Source: Fasciolopsis buskii
Taxonomy: Eukaryota > Platyhelminthes > Trematoda > Plagiorchiida > Fasciolidae
DNA length: 64,000 bases
Direction of reading: 5' to 3'
Assembly (NCBI GenBank): GCA_008360955.1
Contig: LUCM01000138.1
Span: 186,001-250,000 of the forward strand
The translations under genes and the position numbers were made by a program. Below are positions 1-12,049 of the stretch, piece after piece. How positions within the stretch are numbered: position 1 is the first letter of the stretch; every line of letters starts with the position of its first letter. The notes under the pieces were generated by a model. That model worked only from the letters and a program-made list of their open reading frames with translations, had not been told where the DNA came from and made no database searches.

Positions 1-1900
1 GATTGCATATTCCGCTAGAAGCTGACTCTAAAATTACAGGCCTCGGATTTATTGCGCTTTTTTCGCCAGACATTATCCATTTTGCCATGTCCACTTCGTA
101 CTTATCTTCATCATTCAGGAATCCCGCCGTCCCGTGGGACCATCTCGGTCTGCTACGTGCCTACGGTGGACTGCGGGATGCGCAAGCGGTAGAGACGAGA
201 AGTCTTCGTCAGACGAATATCTACCGCCTAGCACTTTGTTACCGTTTCAGTTTCTGCCATCCCAATAGGACCTGGCGTGTGCATTGGTAGCTATTTTATA
301 GACTTCCCATCCTTTGCACATGGGCGCGTTTTTCCTATTGTTCACCATTTTGTCACTATCGTCACTGGTCATAGTCATGCACACTGTATATCTTGGCGTT
401 GTACAAGAAATAAAATACTAATGTTATTATGAGATTGCGCTGGGCATTGCAGCCACAGCTGTCATCAAATGGCACCAAACCCGCAACGAGTTATGGGTTA
501 TGCTCTTGTGGACCTGGGGACGACAGCAGTTTAATCAATAACAAAAACGACGACAGATTTTTCAGGGGTTGCCGCAACGCATGCGGTATGTATAATCAGG
601 AGACAGCAAAAACACTGGCAAGAGAAATATAAAAACCTAAGCGCCTCTATTTGGCGGAAAACTGGCGAGTGTTAGTGAACGATGGGAGGCAAAATCGAGC
701 CAAGCTAAGCCAACCAGATTTGGCATAAAGACTATAAGCCAAAATAGACACTAGGCGGACCGGGATATTCTTTCAACGACGAAAGAGGAAGCCTTTTGTA
801 GTATCAACGACGACAAATGATGGCGATTACGAAGTGGATGTGGCTGGCGAATGTAGTGAAACAAAGAAAACGCAAACAATGGGTCGGGAGCGATATTTGA
901 GGAAATTGTGTGTGCGGTTTGGTGAGTAGGATATTGAACGGGCAATCATTGAACGAGTACCGAAACAGCGTAATGTCCTGGATGAATACTAGGATGTTTC
1001 AGTTAAGCGTACTCTAATGGAACTGGGCAAAATGATGCTCGTCGCAAGTTTGGTTATGTGCGATTTTGCCCGGGAGAAGTGCAGGAAGGAGCGAAAAATT
1101 TGTGTACAGTCGTTATTGGAGCACAAACAGGATCCGAGGCAATAAATGACGCAGAAACGTGTCACCAAATTGCCGAGCATTAAGCGGGGCTCATAACATG
1201 AGCTAGACCTACAGCCAGCAGGGAGGCAAACTGGAGGGCCATATGCCGAATGTCTTAATACTTAAGACAACAGTCAGTCATTCTGAAGCAACTTTATTTT
1301 GACGAATGCTGTGGGGGGATCTTTGGAAATTACAGTAAGTCCCGTCATCTAAACATGGGTCTTGTATTATGTATGTTTTCCCTTAACCATTGTGACNATT
1401 TTTACTTCACCATTACTTAGATATGTATGGCCGCAATGCTGAAAACCCAGACATTCGACCGGTGCAACGAAAAAACAATCGGGAAGTGATGGAGGGTGAG
1501 CATATTTAATATTATAATGTGAGCAGAAGGTGCGTCAACAACAAAGAAATTGCATGCGCGCTAGGCGGACAACGTTTGCTTAAACGAGCTATCCGGAAGA
1601 ACAGATCCATGTTCCGCTAGAGTGGAGAGAGGCCGGTTCATGGCGGTACAAAAGGAGCGAAAAGGGTGTCGACCACAAGACTCTCGCTACTATCTCTGAT
1701 TAACATGCCCCAGGATATTTATACCGCTGTAACAGTCATTTGCCTGACGCCGGTCATTATCTTTGGTAGTACCTGTCCGGACTCCAACATTTCGAGAACC
1801 ACAGAACTCAAGAATACAACAAGGTACCCTCTGGACCTTGATCTAAAAGCAACACTGTTTTGGCCGTTTATCAACCCCAAATTCTTATGTTATAACTTTC
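1..1900. other. No recognisable gene; one ambiguous base
   Basis: Both strands are broken by frequent stops. The longest open stretch, at 3-290 on the + strand, matches nothing I know. A single N is present at 1397. Given the neighbouring endonuclease fragment, this is probably decayed retrotransposon or unconstrained intergenic DNA. Confidence 0.5.
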
Positions 1901-2230
1901 TCCTCGACTGAATAGCCCCAGATATTTACGAACGAAGTTAGGTCCATGGGAATCCTTGCACAGGCCTTTAGGGCCGGCTCAACTTCCGTAGCCAAAATGT
2001 GGCTGTCGGACTCAATTACTCATCCCTGGCTGGTTACCATGCCTTTCCTAACTCTAGATTTGGTGGAGGTTGTCTCGCTTACATATAGCACTCGATTTCC
2101 GTCTAAACCATCGATCGACCCCCAAACTCCAAAAAATTCGAATACTTAAGTTTATCACTGCTATCAGATCAAAAAGTACTTATTGTCGGAATTTATCGGC
2201 CCCATGGGAGAAATTTGCAATGTACAGGGT
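1900..2230 (+). pseudogene. Non-LTR retrotransposon endonuclease fragment
   Basis: In one frame the text reads GYHAFPNSRFGGGCLAYI from about 2032 and, exactly 50 codons later, IVGIYRPHGR from 2182. These match two ordered blocks of the apurinic/apyrimidinic-type endonuclease of CR1-like LINEs (GY..F...R.GGG...Y and ...VGxxYRPP). Stops lie between them, so this is a remnant. Confidence 0.55.
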
Positions 2231-3201
2231 TAATTGACTCGCCTTGTTTTGCACTGGACAGTCCAATGTCTGATAAGGTTATAGCCAGCAACGTCAAACT
2301 GACCAATACGTGGCGGTCAACTCTATCGGCTCCCAAAAGTCCCCAAAACCTCAGCTTATGTGCAAGCACCGGGAAGTTGTTCCATCAGGTCTGAAACGTG
2401 GACCGAGTGCAAATGTTCTCGACTAACCATGCTCCCTCAGCGCTTCACTTACCCTGGCCTTGTCCTCAAGGGGCAAGGTCAGACTTCGTCTTATAAAAGG
2501 CAGTTCTTGCCCTGAAAATATGAACGGCTCTTAACAAAAAGCCACACTGCGAATTCCTATCATCGCTGCCAGCTACCTACTTAAAGACAGCAGCCATCAA
2601 CCCAAAACCTCAATGTCAAAAGTCAACACCCGCTTCCTCCTAAAGCGCTCANAGAGTGCATTAATTTTGGGTCGTGTGAGTGGTGAGGTGGTCCGAATGT
2701 AATGTGGATCTTGCACCGATGTGATTAAGCTTGGATGAGATTGATACGCCGGCACTCGCTGAATTTGTGGTGAGTTCCTAGAAAGATGTATTCATTGAAA
2801 TCAAGCTACTCTCTGCTGAGAGGCTAACAGCTGCCCCTCATGAGGTTAGGGGAGTGAGAGGCGTCTCTCAGCAAAAAGGTTATTGGAGCGACCTGCTTAG
2901 ACAACAGACAGGAGTATCAGGGGTGATCGCAGGGCGGCAACGTGTACTTCCATCTAAGCAGTTGAGTGTCTTCTGAGGTAACCAACGCTAGGGTCGTTTA
3001 ACCGGTGGTAGACTGGGAGAGGGTAAATCCATCAGATCTAGGTTTACTGGAGTCACCTGTGCTAATGGAATTGCAGAACGCGGCGGCTGTGGCGTCTTTG
3101 TGAAACTCCGAAATTGGGGAATATAAGGGACCGTTTGTTCTGGAGATATGGCTGCTTGGAGGTTATCTTAAACTGAGGCAAAGCTTCTCGTTTCAGATGC
3201 A
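2231..3201. other. Unassigned sequence
   Basis: There is no convincing coding frame. A single N lies at 2652. It may be the continuation of the + strand LINE remnant, but I could not identify further endonuclease or reverse transcriptase motifs. Confidence 0.4.
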
Positions 3202-4131
3202 TTTTGTCGGCAAATATTTTTCCTCTTTTATATGCGGTGTTTCTAGCAACAGTTTGAAAGCTGTTGATAAATTCTTTAGCCATAAATTCATCCAAAAGTT
3301 AGAAAAATAAAAGACAGGCGTGACGATGGGATTTCTTTCGTAACCTGACGCAAGTGCACTGGCGTTTGGATATGCCCCATGCAACGAGAATGCGCGATTT
3401 TACCGTCCCAAGAGACAAGAGGTCGTGGATACTGAACACTATGGCGATTTTGCCCGCACTTAAAAGTTCCTGGATTTCAGCTGCAAGAGTCTAAAAGCAG
3501 ACGGGTAGATGCTCTCAGAACTCGGGTGGTTTGAAGTTTCCATGATATGAATAATTGAAGACGCGGGAGACAATTTCTTCTCATAACTGAATCCTTTCGC
3601 GTAGGCAGAAAACTATTCGGCGGAATTCCGATGTGCCGCTTAATATATGTCCATGAGAGCTACTGAGCAGGTGATGATTCCATTTTATGGTTACATTGAT
3701 TTTAAGGGCCTGGTGGTCTGTTTTCTTGCACTGGCCAGGGATGGACTAAAGTGTGATTTGTACATCATTTTATCAAAGCGATGAAGGCTTTTTTAGGAAG
3801 CAGCTACTAAAGCTAACGGAGAGCTTGGGAATCATTTTTATAAGGCCAGCAGTTAGCCGAAGTGGAATACAGATGACATTGGGGTGACAGTGAGGGCCCC
3901 GAGTGGTCCCACGGGGATTGCTTATTAAAGTAATGGATGACCTGCCTGTGCCCAAGTGACTGTTTGGAGTTGCTTTAGAAAAAACTCGTCGGGCACTGGT
4001 CTATAATTTGCAACAAACCAAGTGCTTTCCATAGTATGCGATGGAAAAATGCCACGGTGGCAACATATGTTAAAGAATCATTGGCACTCTGGTATGTTTT
4101 CTTCGGCCGGTGAAGTAGAAGTGGGTGAAAC
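3202..4131. repeat. Direct duplication, copy 1 (930 bp)
   Basis: This block recurs at 4436-5365 with a constant offset of 1234 bases. I see no mismatch or indel in the portions compared by eye. Neither copy encodes a recognisable protein. Confidence 0.92.
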
Positions 4132-4434
4132 CTCAAGGTCTTGATGTGACTAACTTACATGTTACCGTGGCTATTCATACTACGTTGTATTGTTTTAATA
4201 AATACTGACAGTGAAGTTGTATTGGGTAGAACTAGGTGCACAGGTTATTATACAAACAGATTAATAAGACCTTATTCCTTTTTCGTTTATCTTGTAACAA
4301 ACTGAATAGGACCCATTAAATACGGCCCAAAGATTGCATGGAATTTCTGATTTGGTCAATTATCCACCAAGAACACGTGATATTTACCGTAGCCTAGCAT
4401 TCGATCGTATTGTTTTCGGTCACAAAATGATCTC
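4132..4434. other. Unique spacer between the two duplicate blocks
   Basis: About 303 bases of AT-rich sequence have no coding signal. They are followed directly by an ambiguous base at 4435. Confidence 0.6.
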
Positions 4435-4435
4435 N

Positions 4436-5365
4436 TTTTGTCGGCAAATATTTTTCCTCTTTTATATGCGGTGTTTCTAGCAACAGTTTGAAAGCTGTTG
4501 ATAAATTCTTTAGCCATAAATTCATCCAAAAGTTAGAAAAATAAAAGACAGGCGTGACGATGGGATTTCTTTCGTAACCTGACGCAAGTGCACTGGCGTT
4601 TGGATATGCCCCATGCAACGAGAATGCGCGATTTTACCGTCCCAAGAGACAAGAGGTCGTGGATACTGAACACTATGGCGATTTTGCCCGCACTTAAAAG
4701 TTCCTGGATTTCAGCTGCAAGAGTCTAAAAGCAGACGGGTAGATGCTCTCAGAACTCGGGTGGTTTGAAGTTTCCATGATATGAATAATTGAAGACGCGG
4801 GAGACAATTTCTTCTCATAACTGAATCCTTTCGCGTAGGCAGAAAACTATTCGGCGGAATTCCGATGTGCCGCTTAATATATGTCCATGAGAGCTACTGA
4901 GCAGGTGATGATTCCATTTTATGGTTACATTGATTTTAAGGGCCTGGTGGTCTGTTTTCTTGCACTGGCCAGGGATGGACTAAAGTGTGATTTGTACATC
5001 ATTTTATCAAAGCGATGAAGGCTTTTTTAGGAAGCAGCTACTAAAGCTAACGGAGAGCTTGGGAATCATTTTTATAAGGCCAGCAGTTAGCCGAAGTGGA
5101 ATACAGATGACATTGGGGTGACAGTGAGGGCCCCGAGTGGTCCCACGGGGATTGCTTATTAAAGTAATGGATGACCTGCCTGTGCCCAAGTGACTGTTTG
5201 GAGTTGCTTTAGAAAAAACTCGTCGGGCACTGGTCTATAATTTGCAACAAACCAAGTGCTTTCCATAGTATGCGATGGAAAAATGCCACGGTGGCAACAT
5301 ATGTTAAAGAATCATTGGCACTCTGGTATGTTTTCTTCGGCCGGTGAAGTAGAAGTGGGTGAAAC
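4436..5365. repeat. Direct duplication, copy 2 (930 bp)
   Basis: Same sequence as 3202-4131, starting immediately after the N at 4435. The sequences diverge after the shared GTGGGTGAAAC at the right end. Confidence 0.92.
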
Positions 5366-6660
5366 AGGGCTAAGTTGGGCGGGGAAATCTCTTCAAAAAT
5401 ATACCACTTCAGGGAGACGAAATAGGAACTATTTTGAGCTGGTAATAAGTAGTAAAAAACATCTAGTTTATTGCGGTCCCCATATTGAGGACAGTTAATG
5501 AATACTTAAAGCGACGGAATGAAGCAAATGGCTAATGTCGCATAACATGGAAAAACGTCAAAATAAGAAAATATGAAAATCAACGCCGGTGCATAGCAGG
5601 ACATTTCACAGCTTCAGACAAGCCCTTAGAACAGTCAGGGCATTCATGTAAAAAAGAAAGCAGACTTGCACCCTTTACCGCCTGAAAACTTGCAAACGCA
5701 ATTGAGACGAACGTGTGCCAACTGTATTTCCAAAAGAACTTAGTTGATTGGTTTGTTGGCTAGTGCATGAAGCTGCCTACGATATTGCCAAGGAAAGCGT
5801 TGGGGACGAGGACACCAGGACTTAGAGCTGTGTACCAACGCTCCCAAACCTTTTGGTGGCAAAAAATCCGTACGTTGGTCGTGCCGAGTCGAAGCAAGCT
5901 CTCACTAGAATGGGGCCGAAGAGCTGACAGAGCAGCGCAAGTGTGACTGTCCATCCTCAGCTTCCTTTATCGCCGTTAGGTTAGTAGCGTCTGGAGAGCA
6001 AATACAAAAATTCCACAAGCGGGCCAGAAGACCAAGTTAAAGACTACAGCTGGCACACATGAAGAGCACGTCATCCAGAAATTTGCTGAACTAGAAATGC
6101 CGGTTAGGGAGCTTTAAATTCGATTCCAGTCAACGAACTCCGCCCTGGGGCATAAGCTGCTCATCCCGAAAAAAAGATATCCTTTATTGAGCAATCGAAG
6201 GCCGGGAGCAATCTGAATCTTAAAAGATCAACGGATATCACTCGCTTGGCGGTAAATCCACTTTGAACGGCAGTAAATGGGGTTTAGGGAGTGAAAAGCT
6301 GCAAGTCCCCGTCTTGCACAGAGAAGCGGGCAACTAGACCATTGCAGTTTGAATTCGCAAATGAGTTAACCACAGCAGGCTACTAGTCAGTGCTGTAATA
6401 ATAGCCCGTGTAGAATGAAAGCGATACCATATGGTTCATCAGGGTAATGGCCAACCGGCGGCAGATAACGCAGGGTATCCTAGAGAAGCCGAGGGGTAAT
6501 GTCCATTCCTGCAAAGGGGCGGTGGGCGGATTGCGGCCCTGAAACTTAAGCCCGTCTAGGGAGACAAGCCATCCCTCTTGCCTAAAATGGTGATGTGGAA
6601 AACAGCAGCAACATATCTTCTCGCCAGAGGATGAGGAAGTAAAACCTACGGGGGCTGCTG
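5366..6660 (+). other. Unassigned; possible 5' region or ORF1 remnant of the following LINE
   Basis: This lies directly upstream of the CR1-like endonuclease in the position where ORF1 or a 5' UTR would be. A Glu/Leu-rich patch near 6060-6150 could be a decayed coiled coil, but stops are frequent and no zinc knuckle or PHD motif is visible. Confidence 0.25.
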
Positions 6661-6671
6661 CTCAAAAACTA

Positions 6672-7393
6672 TTGATGGGATGTCACAGCAACCAACTGCA
6701 TTGGAGGTCCCGAAGACCGGATCGCAATTTTGCAGTGCTCTTGACCACTATTTGCAGTATTAGAAACAAGTGGCTTACTTCGGCTTTTGCTGAACATAAT
6801 GTCTTTATATTCGCTACTGCCAAATGGTGGCTGACAAAAACAAGTCACGTACCGGGAGCGGTGAGGCACAGCCTCTATATTAATCGCCAGAACAGGAACA
6901 ACGAGAGTCAGGGGAAGAAATGGTGAAACACAATCGAGAAGGGGCCAACTATGTTGAATCCCAGATGGAACAATCCACTAGGAAATTCCATGTCCGTCGA
7001 GGCACGTTACTAATTCTGTCACCTAAGGCCAACGTTGCTTCCATGTACAGGGCCACGTGTGCTGAACAGGAGGGGGATTCGTTAGTCGTAAACTTTCTGA
7101 CAAGTACAGCTAAGGATGTTAATGAGCTGTTTGTCGTGAGGAATTTTAATCTGCCGCGCATAGAATGTACTTCGGAGACACGCACCTTTGGAGGAGCAGA
7201 ACACGATCTGGAATATTTGCGCTTGAATAAATTGCATGAGCATGTTAGAGTGGATACCAGGTATAGACCAAGTCAAGAGCCGTTGAAATTCTACCTTGCA
7301 TTTACAATGCAGATAGATAAATTATTGGATCTCCAGTTTCTATCTCCGCCGAGGGAGAACGATCACGTGATGGAGGAACTCACTCCGTGTTAG
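6672..7393 (+). pseudogene. LINE endonuclease domain (two overlapping frames)
   Basis: The first frame (to 6926) contains SIRNK and a WLTKTSHVPGAVRHSLYINR block like the TETWL...GY.L.R.DR motif. A frame change leads into 6920-7393 with a YRA block, VVRNFNLPRIE in place of the catalytic GDFN..I, then TRYRPSQEPLKFYLAF and PPRENDHV, equivalent to TRYR.GQ.PS.LDL and PPLG.SDHV. The Asp of GDFN and other catalytic residues are replaced, so the enzyme would be inactive. Confidence 0.7.
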
Positions 7394-8137
7394 CCTCATC
7401 CCAGGGCTGCCTGAAACGGACAGTAAACCTCAATAAAATGGAACTGACTAAGCCAAAGCAAAGCAGTAAACCTGGGACAAGGCAGAAATGGCTGAGGTGG
7501 AAGAAAGCTGAAGAATAAAAAATGAGTACTTACTATTCATGTAAAATAAAGTTTCGCCTAGAAGGTGTAGGAACCGCAAAACAAAAGGATCTTAATTAAT
7601 AGCAGCCATCGCAAAAGCCATCAGGCAGAGAAATCAATGCTGAAGGCTATGCAGCAGGACGTGGAAACGGCGAGACTGGATCCACTAGGCAAACGTAGTG
7701 CCATAGCAGCAAATCTGATCCAGGGTCAAAAACGCAGATATGAGATTCCGGCGGCACAATGTGCTGCGTAATGACCAAAAAAATAACACGCCGGCGTGCG
7801 ATCAAACAGCTCACTTGGGGTTAACGGGTGAAGGTCAGGTAATGACGGATGACCACAGCAAAGCAGACGTACTGGCCAAGTAGCTCGGTAGTGTCCACAG
7901 GGTTTGTATGGATGACCCGGAGCCTTGGTCCTATACGGCTAATCGAGGATCGTTGGAGACTTGTTGACGGTGGAGGGAGATGTAGGTATGCAAATGAGAG
8001 GGGGTAAAGAAATGCAAACCTGCAGGGCCAGATGATAATCACCTGGTCATCAGCAAACCATTAAAAGACATCGTCGCCTTCCTTATAGGCCAATTGTTCT
8101 GGCCCAGAATAGGACAGGGCGAAATGTAAAGGAGTGG

Positions 8138-8519
8138 ATGGATGCAGTGCCTGTAGCCACGTTTGGGGAAGACTTGAGCTCCGCAGCGAAAGCTTCAGAC
8201 GAGTCACCGTCAACAGCACTCTTTTTAATTTGGCGGGAGTTATTTCGAGCCCATATTTCCAAACGCCTAGCTGAGCATACCTTGCTCCACTCCATTCAGA
8301 ACGGTTGCATGGAAAGCACGTTTATTCTCAGCAACCTCCTTTGCTTCTTGGATGAACTCACTGGAAAATAGGAGGTGGGTAAGCCCGTTGAAGAAGTATG
8401 TTTTGAGTTCGGCAAAGTGTTTGACTCAGTGAATCATTGCTTTATTCTGACTAATTTGGAGTCCTTTGTCATCCAGTGGCAGGCGCCCCAGTGGGTGAAA
8501 GCCCGTCTTACCGGACAGG
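8138..8519 (+). pseudogene. LINE reverse transcriptase fragment, N-terminal half
   Basis: The frame ends with an LLCFLDELTG block followed, after a stop, by FEFGKVFDSVNHCFILTNLESF and WVKARLTGQ, the fingers and motif A region of a CR1-like reverse transcriptase (F..FSKAFDSVNH...L..KL...G). Similarity stops abruptly at 8520. Confidence 0.68.
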
Positions 8520-8520
8520 T
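8513..8520 (+). repeat. Probable target-site duplication, left copy
   Basis: GGACAGGT here recurs at 11659-11666, exactly at the two ends where reverse transcriptase similarity breaks off and resumes. Confidence 0.5.
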
Positions 8521-11500
8521 ATTTTACTAATAATAATAATGATAATAATAATAATAATGGACATGATAATAATGATGATATTGTATATCTCTCGATTTAC
8601 GGGAGTCATGAGAAAGGCGAAATCAAATTTTTACATGGATAATGCAGAGAAAAGGTGAATAATGGAAATCAGACAGGATAAGGGGACAATTGCTACATTG
8701 GATCACTTGGAAGGCACGACCAGAATCCTCAAACCAATAGGCAGTGCACAAGTATGCGAGACAAAATTTAAAACTGCGCAAACTGTTTCGCAAGAATGTA
8801 CAGGGTTTTCTGGAACTGTTCATGGGCAACGCAATGCAAGTCTTTTCGTGTTCAAGTGCACTAAATATGCGTGTCGCGGGCGCAACAATTCAGAGGTGCT
8901 CGATAGCGGATTTCGAGATTTGATTGGGGACGCAAGTGTAAGGAGCGCTACTTGATGGACGGAAACTTTAAGTGCAGGAGGTGAAGATCTGTGAAGATAT
9001 AATAACTGAATGGAAATCAGTCAAAACTAAGAGAAACGTTATGCAAGCTGAATAAGAGAGTTGCAAAAACAACAATAAAGGGCCGATGAAATAATGAAGA
9101 AGGCGGAGGAATACCATGAAGTCCGCCGAACTATCTGGGGAACAAGGTTCTGTGAAACGTTTTGCAGAGGGAGAAATTGGGACTTTCATTACTGCCGAAT
9201 TCATCTCTATACGGCTGGCGGCAAACTGGAGTGAGAGGTGCAATGGTGAAGAAAACGTTTGTGTGAGAAGTGAAGGATACCCTCCGAGTAGTCATTTTTG
9301 CTGTCGCAGTTTTTGATCTCACGCGCGGGGAATTCGAAGCGGCGCACAAGGCATTCCAGCGGCGGTAGTTATCGTGTTTTTGACCAATCCTGAAGAATTA
9401 CTTGAATTGGAGTATCCAAAGGGATCGGCGACGCGGTTTGGGTTGAGCTGACCAGTAATCGAGCGCCAAGTCTAGCTAGCAGCGTCCTAGCAGAAGCGGG
9501 GTGCTAGCGGATTTGAAGTTTCCCTTACGGGGCCGAAGTGGCAAAAGCGGGTATAGCCTGGGTGTGGAATTTGAAATAAGGGAGGGACGCATTCTGGCTG
9601 GGTGCCAGCTCGGGGTCATGGCAATTAATGAACAGTGGAGAAGTAGAGAAGTTATCTGGTCTGAGGTTGGTTAACAACAAAAGAACTTGTATGGCAGGGT
9701 GACCACGGTAGTACTGGGGTCAGTTTGTCATTATGATGCAAAGCAATTCAGCTGCCAGCAGTTGGTAACCACTCCGGAGAACTACTGTAGACTTTTGACG
9801 GTTGTCATCATCAGCCTGCTCTGTGCTGCTGACGTGATGCAGAGGAAGCACACGCACTGTATCTTTATGACTGAGTTATTGTTCTCCGTGTGCCACTACG
9901 TGTAAATTTGATCTTGCCTTGCGCTTGCCTTTCGGATGTCGAGAAAGATGCACATTATAACAGAATAATAAATGAAGAATTGTGGAGGCTGATGTGTTGA
10001 AAATGGAAATAACCTTTGGATTATGGCGTAGCTTAATCCATTTCCGTTGGTTTATTTACCAATAATAATAAAAATTATGGTTTATTCCCCGTAAACGCGG
10101 TACGTGTAGACAGTGAAAAAATGGAGGAAACGGCAGTCTGAACAGTGCACCAGATGGGGGTCATGGTGAATGACAACAAAAATGTAAACAGGTAAACAAA
10201 AGGGCCGAGAAGCATGCGAGTGAATGGGAGAGAGGGAGAGACATATCCGTAGTATTTGCACGTCTGCCAGTTGGGAAGTGTTTGGCATAGCGATGTGCCA
10301 ATGGTAGATCACCTTAATATGGTTAAAACTATCCCATTTACCTAGGGACCAGAAAGGGTCGGTTTTTGGTTTTGTTCATATTACGGTAGTATATTAGGTT
10401 CCCTTGCGTATTCAGATGGATTCCTACGGAAAGCGAGGGCTAATCGGAAATAGGGGGATGGGTTAGAGCTTGGGCTTTAGATAACCTGATGAATGCGATC
10501 GGCTCAGGAAGTAAGATGCGTCTTTCGGCCCTTGAGGGTACGAAGGTAGCATGCGGAGAAAGATCCGAAGGGTTACGGCGATAGGAGAAACTGAAATGAA
10601 GGCAAAAACAAATTGGTCGCTTGGAGAGTATATGGAGGAGGGAAAGCTAGGAGAGCGGCTCGTCATTAGTGACTGAGAGCAGTGTGGCGAAGGTTGGAAG
10701 GGGGCTGTCGCTGGTATAGTACGCGGAAATCAAAATGGATTATGTAGGATTTGCCTTCAGCTAGTCCCATAATAACCAATACTGAAAGAACACTGGCATC
10801 TTTCATCTTAGCTGTGTGATGGTAAGTATGCACCTGTGAAAGAGGAATAGATGTGGCCAAGTGAGTAATGAGGAGTTTTAACATGATCATATGACGGGTG
10901 TTCTAGAGGTCATGAGCACACATGTCAGGCGGGCACATGGGAGACAGGGAAGGTAGGGTGGAAACTTAGATGGGCGAGACCACAGAGACATGTGGATAGC
11001 TTAGTGCTTTAATACCCCACTCAGTATGCAACATAAGAATCATTGGCATATCAGGCGAACACCGGTATTGCAGGATCGGGTCTATGCTGACGGGAGGCAT
11101 ATTCAATGGTGAAGGTGGCTCATTTCCTTCAGACTCCGGTAATAATAATTTGTATCTATTTTTCCATAAAAGAAGAGTGGTTGAGCCCATTAAAGAACTT
11201 TCTGTAGCTCCTACGCCCTACCCTAATTTTCCGCGTATTGAAAATTTTTTTGCAACTGCTTGCGGTGGTCTGTTTTCCTTACGTTCTCAATTCATGGCCT
11301 TGTTGATATTGCAGCGGAGGTTTCACTGCGCAGGGCTATGGAAATGTAAAGAAGTGATCAGCAAGCATTCGGAGGGGCACATCTGGTGTTGCGGAGCACG
11401 TGCCTGGGGTATGAACGAATCCCCTTCAGAGCCGAATTGCTTTGCCTGACTTAATCAGCATCATTTATGCAGGTTAGGCGAAGGACCAGTAACTTATATG

Positions 11501-11658
11501 GGGAAGGACGATTTGTTATTGGTATATGGACGAATGACTGGGAGATGTAAACGTAAACGTGACAAGGTGAATGCTGTGAGACGGAAAGTAGAAAAGAAGA
11601 AATTAATGAAAGTTCTTGGGACGGGGAAACCGCACTGCTTCCTTTACTTCATCATAGA
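8521..11658 (-). mobile_element. Probable 3.1-kb insertion inside the LINE, with (TAA)n at one end
   Basis: This block splits the reverse transcriptase of the + strand LINE and is flanked by GGACAGGT on both sides. The left end is an (AAT)n-type repeat (about 8527-8583), which on the - strand is the position and form of a 3' tail of a retroposon inserted in reverse. Several short open frames occur inside (for example 8662-8955 and 11084-11449 on +), none recognised. A second short AAT repeat at about 10060 could mark a nested insertion. Confidence 0.45.
8527..8583. repeat. (AAT)n / (GAT)n simple repeat
   Basis: An imperfect triplet repeat of TAA, TGA and GAT units. Confidence 0.8.
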
Positions 11659-11666
11659 GGACAGGT
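11659..11666 (+). repeat. Probable target-site duplication, right copy
   Basis: GGACAGGT is identical to 8513-8520; reverse transcriptase similarity resumes directly after it. Confidence 0.5.
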
Positions 11667-12010
11667 CCGAAGCCAAGCTTAAATTCTTGAGCGGCGTTTT
11701 TTGAGGGTCCGTGTTAAGGCCAGTGTTGTTTCTTGTCTTCATCACTGATGTAGCATTCGCCTTAAAATCACCCAGCTTTCCTTTATCGACCATGCTGAGG
11801 TCGTTAGGATCTAAGAGCAGAAAATCTTAGCAGCGACAATGGTTGCCCTAGATTGCTATAGAAAGTAGAATTTGTCCCTAAGGGAGAGCAACCGGCACCT
11901 GTTAAGCCGAAACACCGAAAGCCTTGGGATATCACAAGACTGGGGACGGCTTTCTGTGAACTGCGTGAACGGGATGAAGGACTTAAGGTCAACTATCACG
12001 TTGGATATTT
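11660..12010 (+). pseudogene. LINE reverse transcriptase fragment, palm and thumb
   Basis: The frame reads KLKFLSGVF, a stop, then GSVLRPVLFLVFITDVAFAL, equivalent to LSGVPQGSVLGP.LFL.Y.ND of CR1-like elements. Weaker thumb similarity follows (CELRERDEGLKV in place of E..DLGV.V). The YADD-equivalent motif is not legible. Confidence 0.6.
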
Positions 12011-12049
12011 AATGGGCAGACCAGGGCACAGAGAGAGCTTAAAAGTTCA

